Assembly: GCA_030433055.1 (NCBI GenBank) | Contig: JAUILJ010000284.1 | Span: 1 to 8,690 of the forward strand | DNA: 8,690 nucleotides | Direction: 5' to 3' | From: Polyangia bacterium | GTDB taxonomy: Bacteria > Myxococcota_A > Polyangia > Polyangiales > Polyangiaceae | Shown here: piece by piece, positions 1-5,892 of the stretch | Layout of the letters: every line of letters starts with the position of its first letter | Position numbering within the stretch: the first letter of the stretch is position 1 | Made by a program: the position numbers and the translations under genes | Notes under the pieces: generated by a model | Database searches by the model: none | The model's input: the letters and a program-made list of their open reading frames with translations, nothing else | Told to the model about the DNA's origin: nothing

Positions 1-801
1 GAGCTGGAGCAGGCGCTGGGCGCCGCGCTCTTCGATCGGGTCGGCCGGGGAGTCGTCCTGACTCAAGTCGGCGAGCTGGTGCTGGGTCACTCCCACCGCA
101 TCTTTGCCGAGGAGCAGAGCCTGGAGGCGGAGCTGGCGGCGCTCTTGGGCGTCGCTTCTGGGCGGCTCTCCGTCGGCGCGAGTACGACCATTGGCAACTA
201 CTTGGTTCCAGCGTTGTTTGGCCAGTTCCGCCGGCTCCATCCCGGCGTAACGCTCGAGCTCGAGATCGCCAACACGGAGGCGGTACAGGGCATGGTGCTG
301 GATAACCGCGTGGATATCGGGCTGACGGAAGGTTTCGTGCGCTCCAGCGCGCTGCTGGTCAGCGTCTTCGATGAGGACGAGATCGTGATGGTGACTGCCC
401 CAGGCGACCCCCTGCTGAGCCGTGCCCCCTTGGCATTCTCGGAGCTGGAGCGGGTGGCGCTCATCTGTCGAGAGCAAGGCTCGGGGACCCGCGCCGTCAT
501 CGAGGCCGCGTTCGCCGATCGTGGGGTGAGCTTGGAGCCGAGCATGAGCCTCGGGAGCAATGAGGCAATCAAGCAGGCGGTCGCTGCGGGGCTGGGAGTT
601 GCGATGATGTCGAGGCTCGCGGTTCAGGCGGAGCTGGAGAGCGGGCGGCTCACGGAGCTGCCGCTAAGGGGCGAGACGATTCGCCGCCGCCTGCACGCGG
701 TGCGCCGGGAAGGCAAACACGCGACACCCGCCCTGGGAGCATTCCTCACTTTGTTGAGCGAGCCTCGGGGGCGACGTCTGCGCCCGCACTACGCTATTTG
801 A
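1..801 (+). CDS. LysR-type transcriptional regulator, CysL/YeiE/CbbR-like (5' end cut by window)
   Basis: The frame is open from base 1, so the gene begins outside the window; 266 residues are visible and roughly 30-40 at the N-terminus are missing against the usual 290-320 for the family. The first residues (ELEQALGAALFDR, then RGVVLTQVGE) are the end of the LysR winged helix-turn-helix: the recognition-helix side and the wing. A linker helix follows (about residues 30-50), then a periplasmic-binding-protein-like effector domain from about residue 55 (GRLSVGASTTIG) to the end. The REQGSGTR segment (about residues 157-164) is typical of the CysL/YeiE/CbbR branch, whose members sense small anions or metabolites, often in sulfur or carbon metabolism. 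The effector cannot be named from sequence. LysR proteins usually control a divergent neighbour, which here would lie upstream, outside the window. It converges on the TetR gene with only 9 bp between stops, so they are unlikely to be co-regulated. Confidence 0.93.
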   Translation, partial: ELEQALGAALFDRVGRGVVLTQVGELVLGHSHRIFAEEQSLEAELAALLGVASGRLSVGASTTIGNYLVPALFGQFRRLHPGVTLELEIANTEAVQGMVLDNRVDIGLTEGFVRSSALLVSVFDEDEIVMVTAPGDPLLSRAPLAFSELERVALICREQGSGTRAVIEAAFADRGVSLEPSMSLGSNEAIKQAVAAGLGVAMMSRLAVQAELESGRLTELPLRGETIRRRLHAVRREGKHATPALGAFLTLLSEPRGRRLRPHYAI

Positions 802-810
802 TGCCTTCAA

Positions 811-1437
811 CTAACTGTGCGGAAATAACCCGCGAAGCTGCAACTCCAGAGCGCTGCGCAACGTCGGCTCGAGCACGTGCTCGAACCCAATGAACCCGCT
901 CAGCCACTGCAGCAGCACACCGAAGTAGAGCGAGAAGATGTTGGAGGCTGCCTGCAGTGGCGCGACGTCTTCAGCGACTTCGCCCCGGCGCTGCGCGGCG
1001 CTGACCAGGTTGGCGATACCTTGCAGGAACGCCAGTGTGGTGCCGTGCAACAGATCTGCGTTGGGTCCCTTGGCCCCTGGAAAGATCGACACGAAGTCCG
1101 AGGCGAGTGCCTGATGGTCGGCGTAGTTGTCGTACACGCCGCGGAACACCCAGAGCAGCTGCTCGAGTAGCGGGCTGTCTCGAGGCACCGTCGCGAACTG
1201 ATCGTCCGACACCCGCTGCAGACGTTCTTGAAAGACCAGGCACAGCAGATCCGCTTTGTCTTTTGCGTACAGAAAAAGCGTGCCCGAAGCGATGCCTGCC
1301 TGTCTGGCGATCTGCTTGGTGGTGGTCGCTCCGTAACCCTGGGTGGTGAACAGCTCCCAGGCGGCCGCTCGGATGCGCTCCCGCTTGTCCTGTTTCTTCT
1401 CTGCTCGTTTCGAGCGGGGCGCCGGTTTAGTGACCAT
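811..1437 (-). CDS. TetR/AcrR-family transcriptional repressor
   Basis: A 208-residue protein from the ATG at 1437. A strongly basic N-terminal tail (about residues 9-22) precedes a classic TetR DNA-binding domain: helix 1 (RIRAAAWELFTTQGYGATT, about 22-40) and the helix-turn-helix TTKQIARQAGIASGTLFLYAKDKADLL (about 38-65, split here only by function). The remaining 140 residues are the variable all-helical ligand-binding and dimerisation domain; the ligand cannot be inferred. The frame extends two codons to a TTG at 1443, but neither start has a Shine-Dalgarno sequence, so the exact start is uncertain and may be leaderless. The ATG lies at the centre of one TGACCATGGTCA palindrome, and a second copy sits next to the divergent Coq4-like gene. 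From family knowledge this implies autorepression together with control of that neighbour. The repressor probably responds to a hydrophobic ligand linked to the neighbour's product or substrate, but this is inference. Confidence 0.93.
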   Translation of the reverse strand: MVTKPAPRSKRAEKKQDKRERIRAAAWELFTTQGYGATTTKQIARQAGIASGTLFLYAKDKADLLCLVFQERLQRVSDDQFATVPRDSPLLEQLLWVFRGVYDNYADHQALASDFVSIFPGAKGPNADLLHGTTLAFLQGIANLVSAAQRRGEVAEDVAPLQAASNIFSLYFGVLLQWLSGFIGFEHVLEPTLRSALELQLRGLFPHS

Positions 1438-1442
1438 GGTCA
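1431..1442. promoter_or_regulatory. Putative TetR operator O1, palindrome TGACCATGGTCA
   Basis: A perfect 12-bp palindrome that contains the start codon of the TetR gene. An identical copy lies 76 bp away, centre to centre, at 1507-1518. Both also have A two bases before and T two bases after, giving a shared ANTGACCATGGTCANT. Identical palindromes on both sides of a divergent promoter region beside a TetR gene are the standard arrangement for TetR operators. Binding here would block the repressor's own expression. The assignment to this TetR protein is inference from position. Confidence 0.8.
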
Positions 1443-1477
1443 ATTTGTCGCAGGGGAGAAAATGAGGGGTTTGGGCC

Positions 1478-1505
1478 TTGTAGCGGGAGTGAAGGGAGCT
1501 AATTA
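1478..1505 (+). promoter_or_regulatory. Candidate promoter of the Coq4-like gene
   Basis: TTGTAG at 1478-1483 (three of six matches to TTGACA) and TAATTA at 1500-1505 are separated by 16 bp. Start of transcription would fall near 1512, inside operator O2. The -35 box is weak, so this is a positional prediction supported mainly by the AT-rich -10 element in otherwise GC-rich DNA and by the operator overlap. Confidence 0.4.
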
Positions 1506-1506
1506 A

Positions 1507-1518
1507 TGACCATGGTCA
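1507..1518. promoter_or_regulatory. Putative TetR operator O2, palindrome TGACCATGGTCA
   Basis: Second exact copy of the 12-bp palindrome, placed directly after a candidate -10 hexamer (TAATTA, 1500-1505) and just before the ribosome binding site of the Coq4-like gene. A repressor bound here would cover the expected transcription start. The spacing of about seven helical turns to O1 would put both sites on roughly the same face of the DNA, which allows but does not prove cooperative binding. Confidence 0.8.
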
Positions 1519-1523
1519 GTATT

Positions 1524-1530
1524 AAGGAGG
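1524..1530 (+). promoter_or_regulatory. Strong ribosome binding site AAGGAGG fixing the Coq4-like start
   Basis: AAGGAGG ends five bases before the ATG at 1536. It excludes the upstream in-frame ATGs at 1506 and 1512, which lie in the operator and have no ribosome binding site; the residues MTMV they would add are simply translated operator sequence. Confidence 0.85.
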
Positions 1531-1535
1531 CAGTC

Positions 1536-2141
1536 ATGAGCAGTCAATATCGCCGCTCCAGCACGCTGGCGGAAGCCCGGGACCAGTACTTCGCGGACAA
1601 TGATTTCGGCCCTGAAGGGGGCTACAACGACCCCTGGGTCGACTTCAAGTTCGGTCCGATCCCGTTCCCGTTTCCCAACACCGCTGGGCGGGTGCGGGCT
1701 GTGCGATACCACGACCTGCACCACGTCCTCACTGGCTACGCGACGGATCTGCAAGGCGAGATCGAGATCGCCGCCTGGGAGATTGGGGCTGGTTGCAAGG
1801 GATTCTTGGCGGCCTGGCAGCTGAACCTCTCATCGATGGGTTTCGGTCTCTGCTTCTCGCCGCGCCGCGCGTTCCGCGCTTTCGTCCGGGGGCGGCGCAG
1901 TCACTCGCTCTACGGCCTGGAGCTTCAAGAGCTGCTTGGCCGCCAAGTGGGTGACGTCGCCGATGAACTGGGGGTCGCGGAGCAACCTCAGGCGCACTGG
2001 ACGGACGCGCCGGTCTTCCTCGTGGCTTCGCTGGTCGGCCTGGTCTTGGGTGGTGCGATGTTCCTGGTGTTCGTGCCCATTCTCCCATTCGCTCTGCTTG
2101 GCCTCAACGCCAAGCGCCGCCTCTCCGCGGAACAGGCGTGA
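1536..2141 (+). CDS. Coq4-family-like protein with C-terminal membrane helix
   Basis: A 201-residue protein started by an excellent ribosome binding site. Residues 59-75 read HDLHHVLTGYATDLQGE, matching exactly the Coq4 signature H-D-x2-H-x11-E (H59, D60, H63, E75), the proposed zinc-binding motif of the family, and the downstream context (GEIEIAAWE) also resembles Coq4. Coq4 acts in coenzyme Q assembly in eukaryotes and is now credited with oxidative decarboxylation of the ring at C1; bacterial relatives are largely uncharacterised. Unlike typical Coq4, residues about 159-190 form a long hydrophobic stretch (one or two membrane helices) followed by a basic end (NAKRR), suggesting anchoring in the inner membrane. 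It is divergent from a TetR repressor with shared palindromic operators, so expression is probably inducible. No other quinone-pathway gene is present. If the host is a menaquinone-using myxobacterium, the substrate need not be ubiquinone. Family placement rests on the motif; substrate is unknown. Confidence 0.8.
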   Translation: MSSQYRRSSTLAEARDQYFADNDFGPEGGYNDPWVDFKFGPIPFPFPNTAGRVRAVRYHDLHHVLTGYATDLQGEIEIAAWEIGAGCKGFLAAWQLNLSSMGFGLCFSPRRAFRAFVRGRRSHSLYGLELQELLGRQVGDVADELGVAEQPQAHWTDAPVFLVASLVGLVLGGAMFLVFVPILPFALLGLNAKRRLSAEQA

Positions 2142-2142
2142 G

Positions 2143-3096
2143 CTAGGGTGCGGACTGGTCCAGAGACTCTTTGCGCTTCACGCCGCTCGGCTCGGGCCGC
2201 GCCTCTGCCCAGCTCAGCGCCTCGGTCAACCAGCGGGTCATGTCGCGTGCAAACTGGTGCCCGACCTTTCCCAGACTCATGAAGCGCGCTTCGACTCCGG
2301 CCCGCTCGAGCCTTTGAGATTCCGTGCGGAGATGAGCTGAGGTCCCGTCGAAGTCTCCGGCCGCGAGCAGCACCCGCCGCACGCCGCGTGCCCTGAGCCT
2401 CCGAGCGTCTGGATAGACGCGGCCCGAGATCAGGATCAGCGAATCGTAGTGGCCAGTGCCTTGCTGGGCGACGTCTAGCGCGGCGAGCGCGCCCAGTGAG
2501 AACCCAATCAGTGTGCGCGGCACATGGTCCGCGACCTCCCGCCCCGAGAGCGCGCGCGAGGTCGCGTCTTCGATGCGCTGGACGCGCCCCTTCCAGTTCC
2601 AGGTCGCGCCGCCGCCGTTGCAGCCCACGCTGGCCTGAGGACAGACCAACCACCCGCTGTCGGTTGCTTCGGCGAAGCTTGGGCACTCGTTCGCGGGCAC
2701 GTCGCACATGCCGTGCAGCATGATGGTGATTCGAGGCGCCTCGCGGGTCGGGGCGAGCTTCGCTGGGGAACGAAACAGCACGCCGTTCTCGCGCTTCGTG
2801 GCGTCGAGCCAGAACCACTGCCCTGCCGCTGGTTTGCTCTCGGATTCGGGGGTGGGGGTGAGGCGCGGTCGGGGTGCAACGGCTGTGCTCTGCGCCGCGC
2901 TCGAGGCTCGCGCGGTGGCACCGCCAGGCATCCAGGCGCGCGCGGCCGGCGGTCGGAGCGCTGGAGTGGCCCAAGGGTCGGGAACGAAGGCCTTCGCAAG
3001 GACGGGGATGCTGACGAGGCAGAGCGCGATGAACAGCAGGGCGTGCAGCGCGCGGCGCGGCTTGACCGCCGCGGCGCCGAAGCGTGGAAGCGACAT
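2143..3096 (-). CDS. Alpha/beta-hydrolase-fold protein, exported or membrane-anchored
   Basis: A 317-residue protein from the ATG at 3096, preceded by GAGG four bases upstream. Residues about 12-36 are basic then hydrophobic (KPRRALHALLFIALCLVSIPV), a signal peptide or N-terminal anchor. Residues 40-90 are rich in Pro, Ala and Ser and look like a linker. The catalytic domain begins near residue 93: ITIMLHGM (123-130) supplies the oxyanion-hole HG, GFSLG (198-202) is the nucleophile elbow with Ser200, GDFDGTS (247-253) supplies the acid (Asp248 or Asp250), and VGHQF (278-282) supplies His280. The complete triad predicts an active serine esterase, peptidase or lipase-like enzyme in the periplasm or at the surface; the substrate cannot be told. 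Four cysteines (131, 138, 152, 159) in the first half of the domain could form disulfides. Its stop is 1 bp from that of the Coq4-like gene, in convergent orientation. The frame stays open to 3222, but those extra 42 residues hide the signal sequence and are not favoured. Confidence 0.85.
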   Translation of the reverse strand: MSLPRFGAAAVKPRRALHALLFIALCLVSIPVLAKAFVPDPWATPALRPPAARAWMPGGATARASSAAQSTAVAPRPRLTPTPESESKPAAGQWFWLDATKRENGVLFRSPAKLAPTREAPRITIMLHGMCDVPANECPSFAEATDSGWLVCPQASVGCNGGGATWNWKGRVQRIEDATSRALSGREVADHVPRTLIGFSLGALAALDVAQQGTGHYDSLILISGRVYPDARRLRARGVRRVLLAAGDFDGTSAHLRTESQRLERAGVEARFMSLGKVGHQFARDMTRWLTEALSWAEARPEPSGVKRKESLDQSAP

Positions 3097-3138
3097 GGAA
3101 CCTCGCAGTGAATCCACACGGTAAAACGTCGTCGAGCC

Positions 3139-3157
3139 TGGCGGTGGCCCAACGCCA
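3139..3157. repeat. Near-perfect 19-bp palindrome upstream of the hydrolase gene
   Basis: TGGCGGTGGCCCAACGCCA is a palindrome apart from one mismatched pair. It lies about 45 bp upstream of the hydrolase start codon, a usual place for an operator, and could bind a dimeric regulator. In GC-rich DNA some such palindromes arise by chance, so the assignment is weak. Confidence 0.35.
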
Positions 3158-3315
3158 CTCACCGGGGATTCGGCCAAGAGTGGATGCGAGGTACATCTCC
3201 CTGGCTTCCAATTGTGTGACACGCCAGGTTCAGAAGGGACCTAGGCGGCTCCGTGTGGCAACGCGGGGTTTCGGACACAGCCCGAAATGGGGTGCCGATG
3301 CCCGGTGGTGAAGGG

Positions 3316-3328
3316 GACATTTTTTGTC
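3316..3328. repeat. Short inverted repeat GACA-T5-TGTC
   Basis: GACA (3316-3319) and TGTC (3325-3328) flank five T bases. A run of six T residues is conspicuous against the GC-rich background. It may be a small operator or the remains of a mobile element end; only a genome-wide copy count would tell. Confidence 0.3.
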
Positions 3329-3663
3329 ACTTTGGATGCTCGTCCCTAGAGACTGCACGGGCGGGCAGTGCTATCAGGGTGTCCAGCATGACGGACTCAC
3401 GATTGGACGGGGCGGTCTTCGCGGAGGCGCGGGGCTTGGTTGGCGGCGGCGTGATCAGTGAGGGCTTGATCGGCAATCGCGCCGGGCCGCTGGCTTCCGG
3501 TGTTGGGCGCAGCGGAGCTAGCGGCAGACCCAGCTCCGGTGGGTTACGCGGTCATTCGCGGGACCCGATGGATGAAGCTGGGGGCGGGGGCCCTGAGCTG
3601 CTAGTTCACCCAGCGGTCGTGAGTTCGGGCGCGCTCCGTCCTGCGACTCGAGGTCGGAACGCG

Positions 3664-4452
3664 ATGACAAGAGGTGACGCGACGCAGTCGAGTCTGTTCG
3701 CCGAACTGGAGGATCAGGCGCCCCGACTCGGGGGAGACGGACAGCTGCGCTTCGAGCTGGCCCAGACGGACGCCGTGGAGTGGCTGCGGGGCCTTGCGAG
3801 CGAGAGCGTCGACCTGATCGTCACCGATCCGCCGTACGAGTCCCTCGAGAAGCATCGGGCTGTTGGCACCACGACGCGCTTGAAGCACAGCAAGGCGTCC
3901 AGCAACGACTGGTTTCAGATCTTTCCCAACGCTCGCTTTCCAGAGCTGTTCCGCGAAGTCTTTCGCGTGCTGAAGAAGCACCGCCACTTCTACCTATTCT
4001 GCGATCAAGAGACGATGTTCGAGGCCAAGCCTCTCGCCGTCAAAGAGGGCTTCCGCTTCTGGAAGCCTCTGGTCTGGGACAAGCAGAAGATCGGCATGGG
4101 TTACCACTACCGGTCGCGCTACGAGTTCGTGCTCTTCTTCGAGAAAGGGAAGCGCAAGCTCAACGACCTGGGTGTGCCTGACGTCCTGTCGTTTCCACGA
4201 ATTCACAAAGGTTACCCCACGGAAAAGCCGGCGGCGCTCTCCGAGGTGCTGGTCAGCCAGAGCACCAACGCTGGGGAGTTGGTGGTCGATCCGTTCTGCG
4301 GATCCGGCTCTGCGGGTGTCGCGGCTCTGCGACACGGTCGCCATTTCATGGGGTCGGATATCTGTGACGAGGCGATCAAGATCTCGAGCCAGCGCTTGAC
4401 AGAGGCCGGCGGTCAGGCGACTGACGGCCTCTCGCGCTGGAGGACCGATTGA
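3664..4452 (+). CDS. Site-specific DNA amino-methyltransferase (N6-adenine or N4-cytosine), beta class
   Basis: A 262-residue protein of the N6_N4_Mtase fold that moves a methyl group from S-adenosylmethionine to an exocyclic amino group in DNA. The catalytic motif IV DPPY (residues 55-58, preceded by DLIVT) comes before the SAM-binding motif I DPFCGSGSAG (209-218). That order defines the beta class. HKGYPTEKP (181-189) is the motif preceding the SAM pocket, often seen as HPTxKP. DPPY favours adenine-N6 but does not exclude cytosine-N4. The stretch from about 60 to 90, between motif IV and the FRVLK helix (about 100-104), probably holds target-recognition loops. The start chosen is the ATG at 3664, with GAGG ten bases upstream; it gives the usual compact length. 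An ATG at 3388 would add a low-complexity extension. Its stop overlaps the start of the nuclease gene, so the pair is translated together as a probable restriction-modification unit. No control-protein gene is present. Confidence 0.92.
   Translation: MTRGDATQSSLFAELEDQAPRLGGDGQLRFELAQTDAVEWLRGLASESVDLIVTDPPYESLEKHRAVGTTTRLKHSKASSNDWFQIFPNARFPELFREVFRVLKKHRHFYLFCDQETMFEAKPLAVKEGFRFWKPLVWDKQKIGMGYHYRSRYEFVLFFEKGKRKLNDLGVPDVLSFPRIHKGYPTEKPAALSEVLVSQSTNAGELVVDPFCGSGSAGVAALRHGRHFMGSDICDEAIKISSQRLTEAGGQATDGLSRWRTD
4439..4443 (+). promoter_or_regulatory. Ribosome binding site GGAGG inside the methyltransferase gene, fixing the TTG start
   Basis: GGAGG lies in the last codons of the methyltransferase gene and ends five bases before TTG at 4449. 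That ideal spacing supports TTG as the nuclease start, with stop and start sharing the bases TTGA and the ribosome able to re-initiate. Confidence 0.8.
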
Positions 4453-4928
4453 CAGGCAACCAGTACCGACGGCTCATCGCCAGCTACCTTCAGGCCGCCT
4501 ATGGCGATCGAGGCATCCAGATCTACGAAGAAGTCAGTCTGGGCACTTCGATTATCGGAAAGCAACGCCGCATCGATCTCTTCGTGCTGCATCAAGCGAG
4601 CGGCTCGGCGCTGGCCGTCGAGTGCAAATACCAAGACTCTCCAGGGACCGTGGACGAGAAGATCCCCTACGCACTTCAGGACCTGGGTGCGATGCGCATG
4701 CCGGGGGTGATCGTCTACGCCGGGGCCGGCTTCTCCGAGGGCGTGCTTCACCTGCTTCAGTGTGCTGAGCAGTCAGCTTACTGCTTGCCCGGTGAAGAGC
4801 TCAGGCCGGTTGGTCGTCGTCAGGGGGATCGCATCGACTGCGGTACCTGGCAGCTCGATCATGTCCTGGCTCAGACGTTTCGCTGGTGGGACATCGTGCT
4901 CAGCGAGCGGCGGCTGTTCCAGCCCTGA
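4449..4928 (+). CDS. PD-(D/E)XK-family nuclease, probable restriction endonuclease partner
   Basis: A 159-residue protein with a TTG start overlapping the methyltransferase stop. The N-terminal helix carries Glu28 (YEEVSLG), then RRIDLFVL places Asp43 on one strand, and LAVECKYQ gives E58-x-K60 on the next. D43...E58-x-K60 is the metal-binding and catalytic core of the PD-(D/E)XK nucleases, and the helix after it (KIPYALQDL, about 70-78) fits the alpha-helix packing against that core. The beta strand VIVYAGAGF (about 87-95) completes the fold. The length is a bare catalytic core with little room for a separate recognition domain, which is small for a type II enzyme. Coupling to a DNA methyltransferase supports a restriction role; a DNA repair or Vsr-like nicking role is the main alternative. 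The weak TTG start may keep nuclease dose low relative to the methyltransferase. It meets the convergent lipoprotein gene with no base between the stops (TGATCA). Confidence 0.85.
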   Translation: MTGNQYRRLIASYLQAAYGDRGIQIYEEVSLGTSIIGKQRRIDLFVLHQASGSALAVECKYQDSPGTVDEKIPYALQDLGAMRMPGVIVYAGAGFSEGVLHLLQCAEQSAYCLPGEELRPVGRRQGDRIDCGTWQLDHVLAQTFRWWDIVLSERRLFQP

Positions 4929-5705
4929 TCACTTCCCCGGTTCGCTCAGCCCGCTGCCCAGCTGCTTCAGGGCCCGCATGCCTGCCTCGCGGAAACGTTT
5001 CCCCAGATCGCTGATCAGCTCGTATCGGGTGGTCTCCCGCAGGCGCCGTGCGAGGGGGGCGTCCGAGGTGTCGCTCCGCACGTCGATGCTCCACTGGCAT
5101 AGGGCTTCTGGCTCCCCGAGTTCGTGAATCGCCACCCACCCCAGCATCAGTCCTGGGCCCCACTCCGGCTTGCGCTTCTTTGGATCGTGAAAGAAGTGAG
5201 GCTCGACGTAGTGGGTGACGTGAAACACTGCCGCGTAGTGGCGCTTGCCGATGCGAGTGAGCTTCTCCAGCGCCAACTCACCGTCGCGCTTTGAGCGCAG
5301 GCGGCGCTTGGCACCCGCCTTGGAGTGTGGGTCATAGTGGGGCTCGAGTGCCTCGAAGTCGCTGCTGGCGAGCTGCTTGGTGAGCCTCAGCGGAAGGAGC
5401 TTTCGGGTATCGATGCGCCCGTCGTGTGCCAGCAGCACCAGCTCGTCGGCTTCACTGTCGCCCCGAGCGAGCTGTGGGCAGCTTGCGTCGCGAGGCTTGT
5501 CAGGCAGCTCCCAGCTCACGTGCTCGCGGCTCTCCAGCTCGTGGCGCTTGAAGGCGACCCGTTCCGTGAGCTGATTCAGCTCCTGGTCGTGGTTCTCCGA
5601 CGCAGCAACGGCGGCGAGAGCGGGCGCTGCATCCTCACCACAGCCGGTCCCGATCAGCAGCAACCAAGTCGCGCAGGCGCCTAGCAGGGTCGTCCGACGA
5701 TCCAC
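4929..5705 (-). CDS. Putative lipoprotein of unknown function
   Basis: A 258-residue protein starting at GTG (5705), with a modest AGG eight bases upstream. The N-terminus is RR, then hydrophobic residues 7-20, then GTGC with Cys22 followed by Gly-Glu-Asp: a signal peptide with a lipobox-like end, although the -3 position is Gly instead of the usual Leu. The mature part is hydrophilic with a possible coiled or helical segment at about 38-62. The C-terminal half, about 150-212, contains a His- and aromatic-rich stretch (HYAAVFHVTHYVEPHFFHD, 156-174) followed by an alternating hydrophobic segment (LMLGWVAIHEL) typical of a beta-sandwich or NTF2-like core. Cys76 and Cys203 could pair. I do not recognise the family. 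The convergent stop touches the nuclease gene, and nothing suggests a shared role. Confidence 0.75.
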   Translation of the reverse strand: MDRRTTLLGACATWLLLIGTGCGEDAAPALAAVAASENHDQELNQLTERVAFKRHELESREHVSWELPDKPRDASCPQLARGDSEADELVLLAHDGRIDTRKLLPLRLTKQLASSDFEALEPHYDPHSKAGAKRRLRSKRDGELALEKLTRIGKRHYAAVFHVTHYVEPHFFHDPKKRKPEWGPGLMLGWVAIHELGEPEALCQWSIDVRSDTSDAPLARRLRETTRYELISDLGKRFREAGMRALKQLGSGLSEPGK

Positions 5706-5732
5706 ACGAGGTGCCTACAACGAGCGCTCGCG

Positions 5733-5761
5733 CATGGACAATAAACGGGCAACATGGACAA
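5733..5761. repeat. Direct repeat CATGGACAA, 20-bp spacing
   Basis: CATGGACAA occurs at 5733-5741 and 5753-5761, repeated at 20 bp, close to two helical turns. Read on the minus strand, it is TTGTCCATG twice, 28 to 56 bp upstream of the lipoprotein start. This is the usual place and phasing for two subunits of an activator or repressor. Confidence 0.45.
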
Positions 5762-5892
5762 CTCACGCACATGACCTGGCTCTCACGAGGCGGTCAGCGC
5801 GCCGGCAGTTCTCAGCGCGAGGCCAGGCGCGGTTGGTCGCGGTGAGAATGTCACTCCCGCACCTGTCCCAAGCTGGTTCGAACTCCAGGGAT

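Larger units (their letters stand above)
3097..3663. other. 567-bp divergent intergenic region without a confident gene
   Basis: This stretch separates the hydrolase and methyltransferase starts. The methyltransferase frame is open from 3253 with candidate starts at 3253 and 3388 (ATG). The part 3388-3663 would add 92 residues that are Gly/Ser/Arg-rich and lack any recognisable domain, with a lower third-position GC than the methyltransferase body by hand count, so I treat it as probably non-coding. A weak promoter-like TGCTATCAG at 3369-3377 lies 10 bp before the 3388 ATG and keeps a longer, nearly leaderless product possible. The region also holds the palindrome at 3139-3157, a T-tract inverted repeat at 3316-3328, and ACTGC-N8-GCAGT at 3352-3369. 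No RNA gene was recognised. Confidence 0.6.

Noticed and set aside
1506..1535. Upstream ATGs at 1506 and 1512 as starts of the Coq4-like protein
   Set aside because: They fall within the operator and have no ribosome binding site, whereas AAGGAGG is ideally placed for the ATG at 1536.
1988..3211. Long minus-strand open frame of 407 codons
   Set aside because: It overlaps the alpha/beta hydrolase and the Coq4-like gene in other frames, and its translation is Arg/Ala/Pro-rich without any domain, the usual product of reading GC-rich genes out of frame.
3664..4928. Type III or BREX-like defence island around the methyltransferase
   Set aside because: No helicase, ATPase, Mod/Res pair or other defence gene is adjacent; the neighbours are an esterase-like hydrolase and a lipoprotein.
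5871..5889. tRNA T-arm-like sequence (CTGGTTCGAACTCCAG)
   Set aside because: GTTCGAA resembles a T-loop, but the pairing leaves an 8-base loop and no acceptor, D or anticodon arm can be drawn around it. It could be the remains of a tRNA-derived attachment site, but there is no second copy or integrase here.
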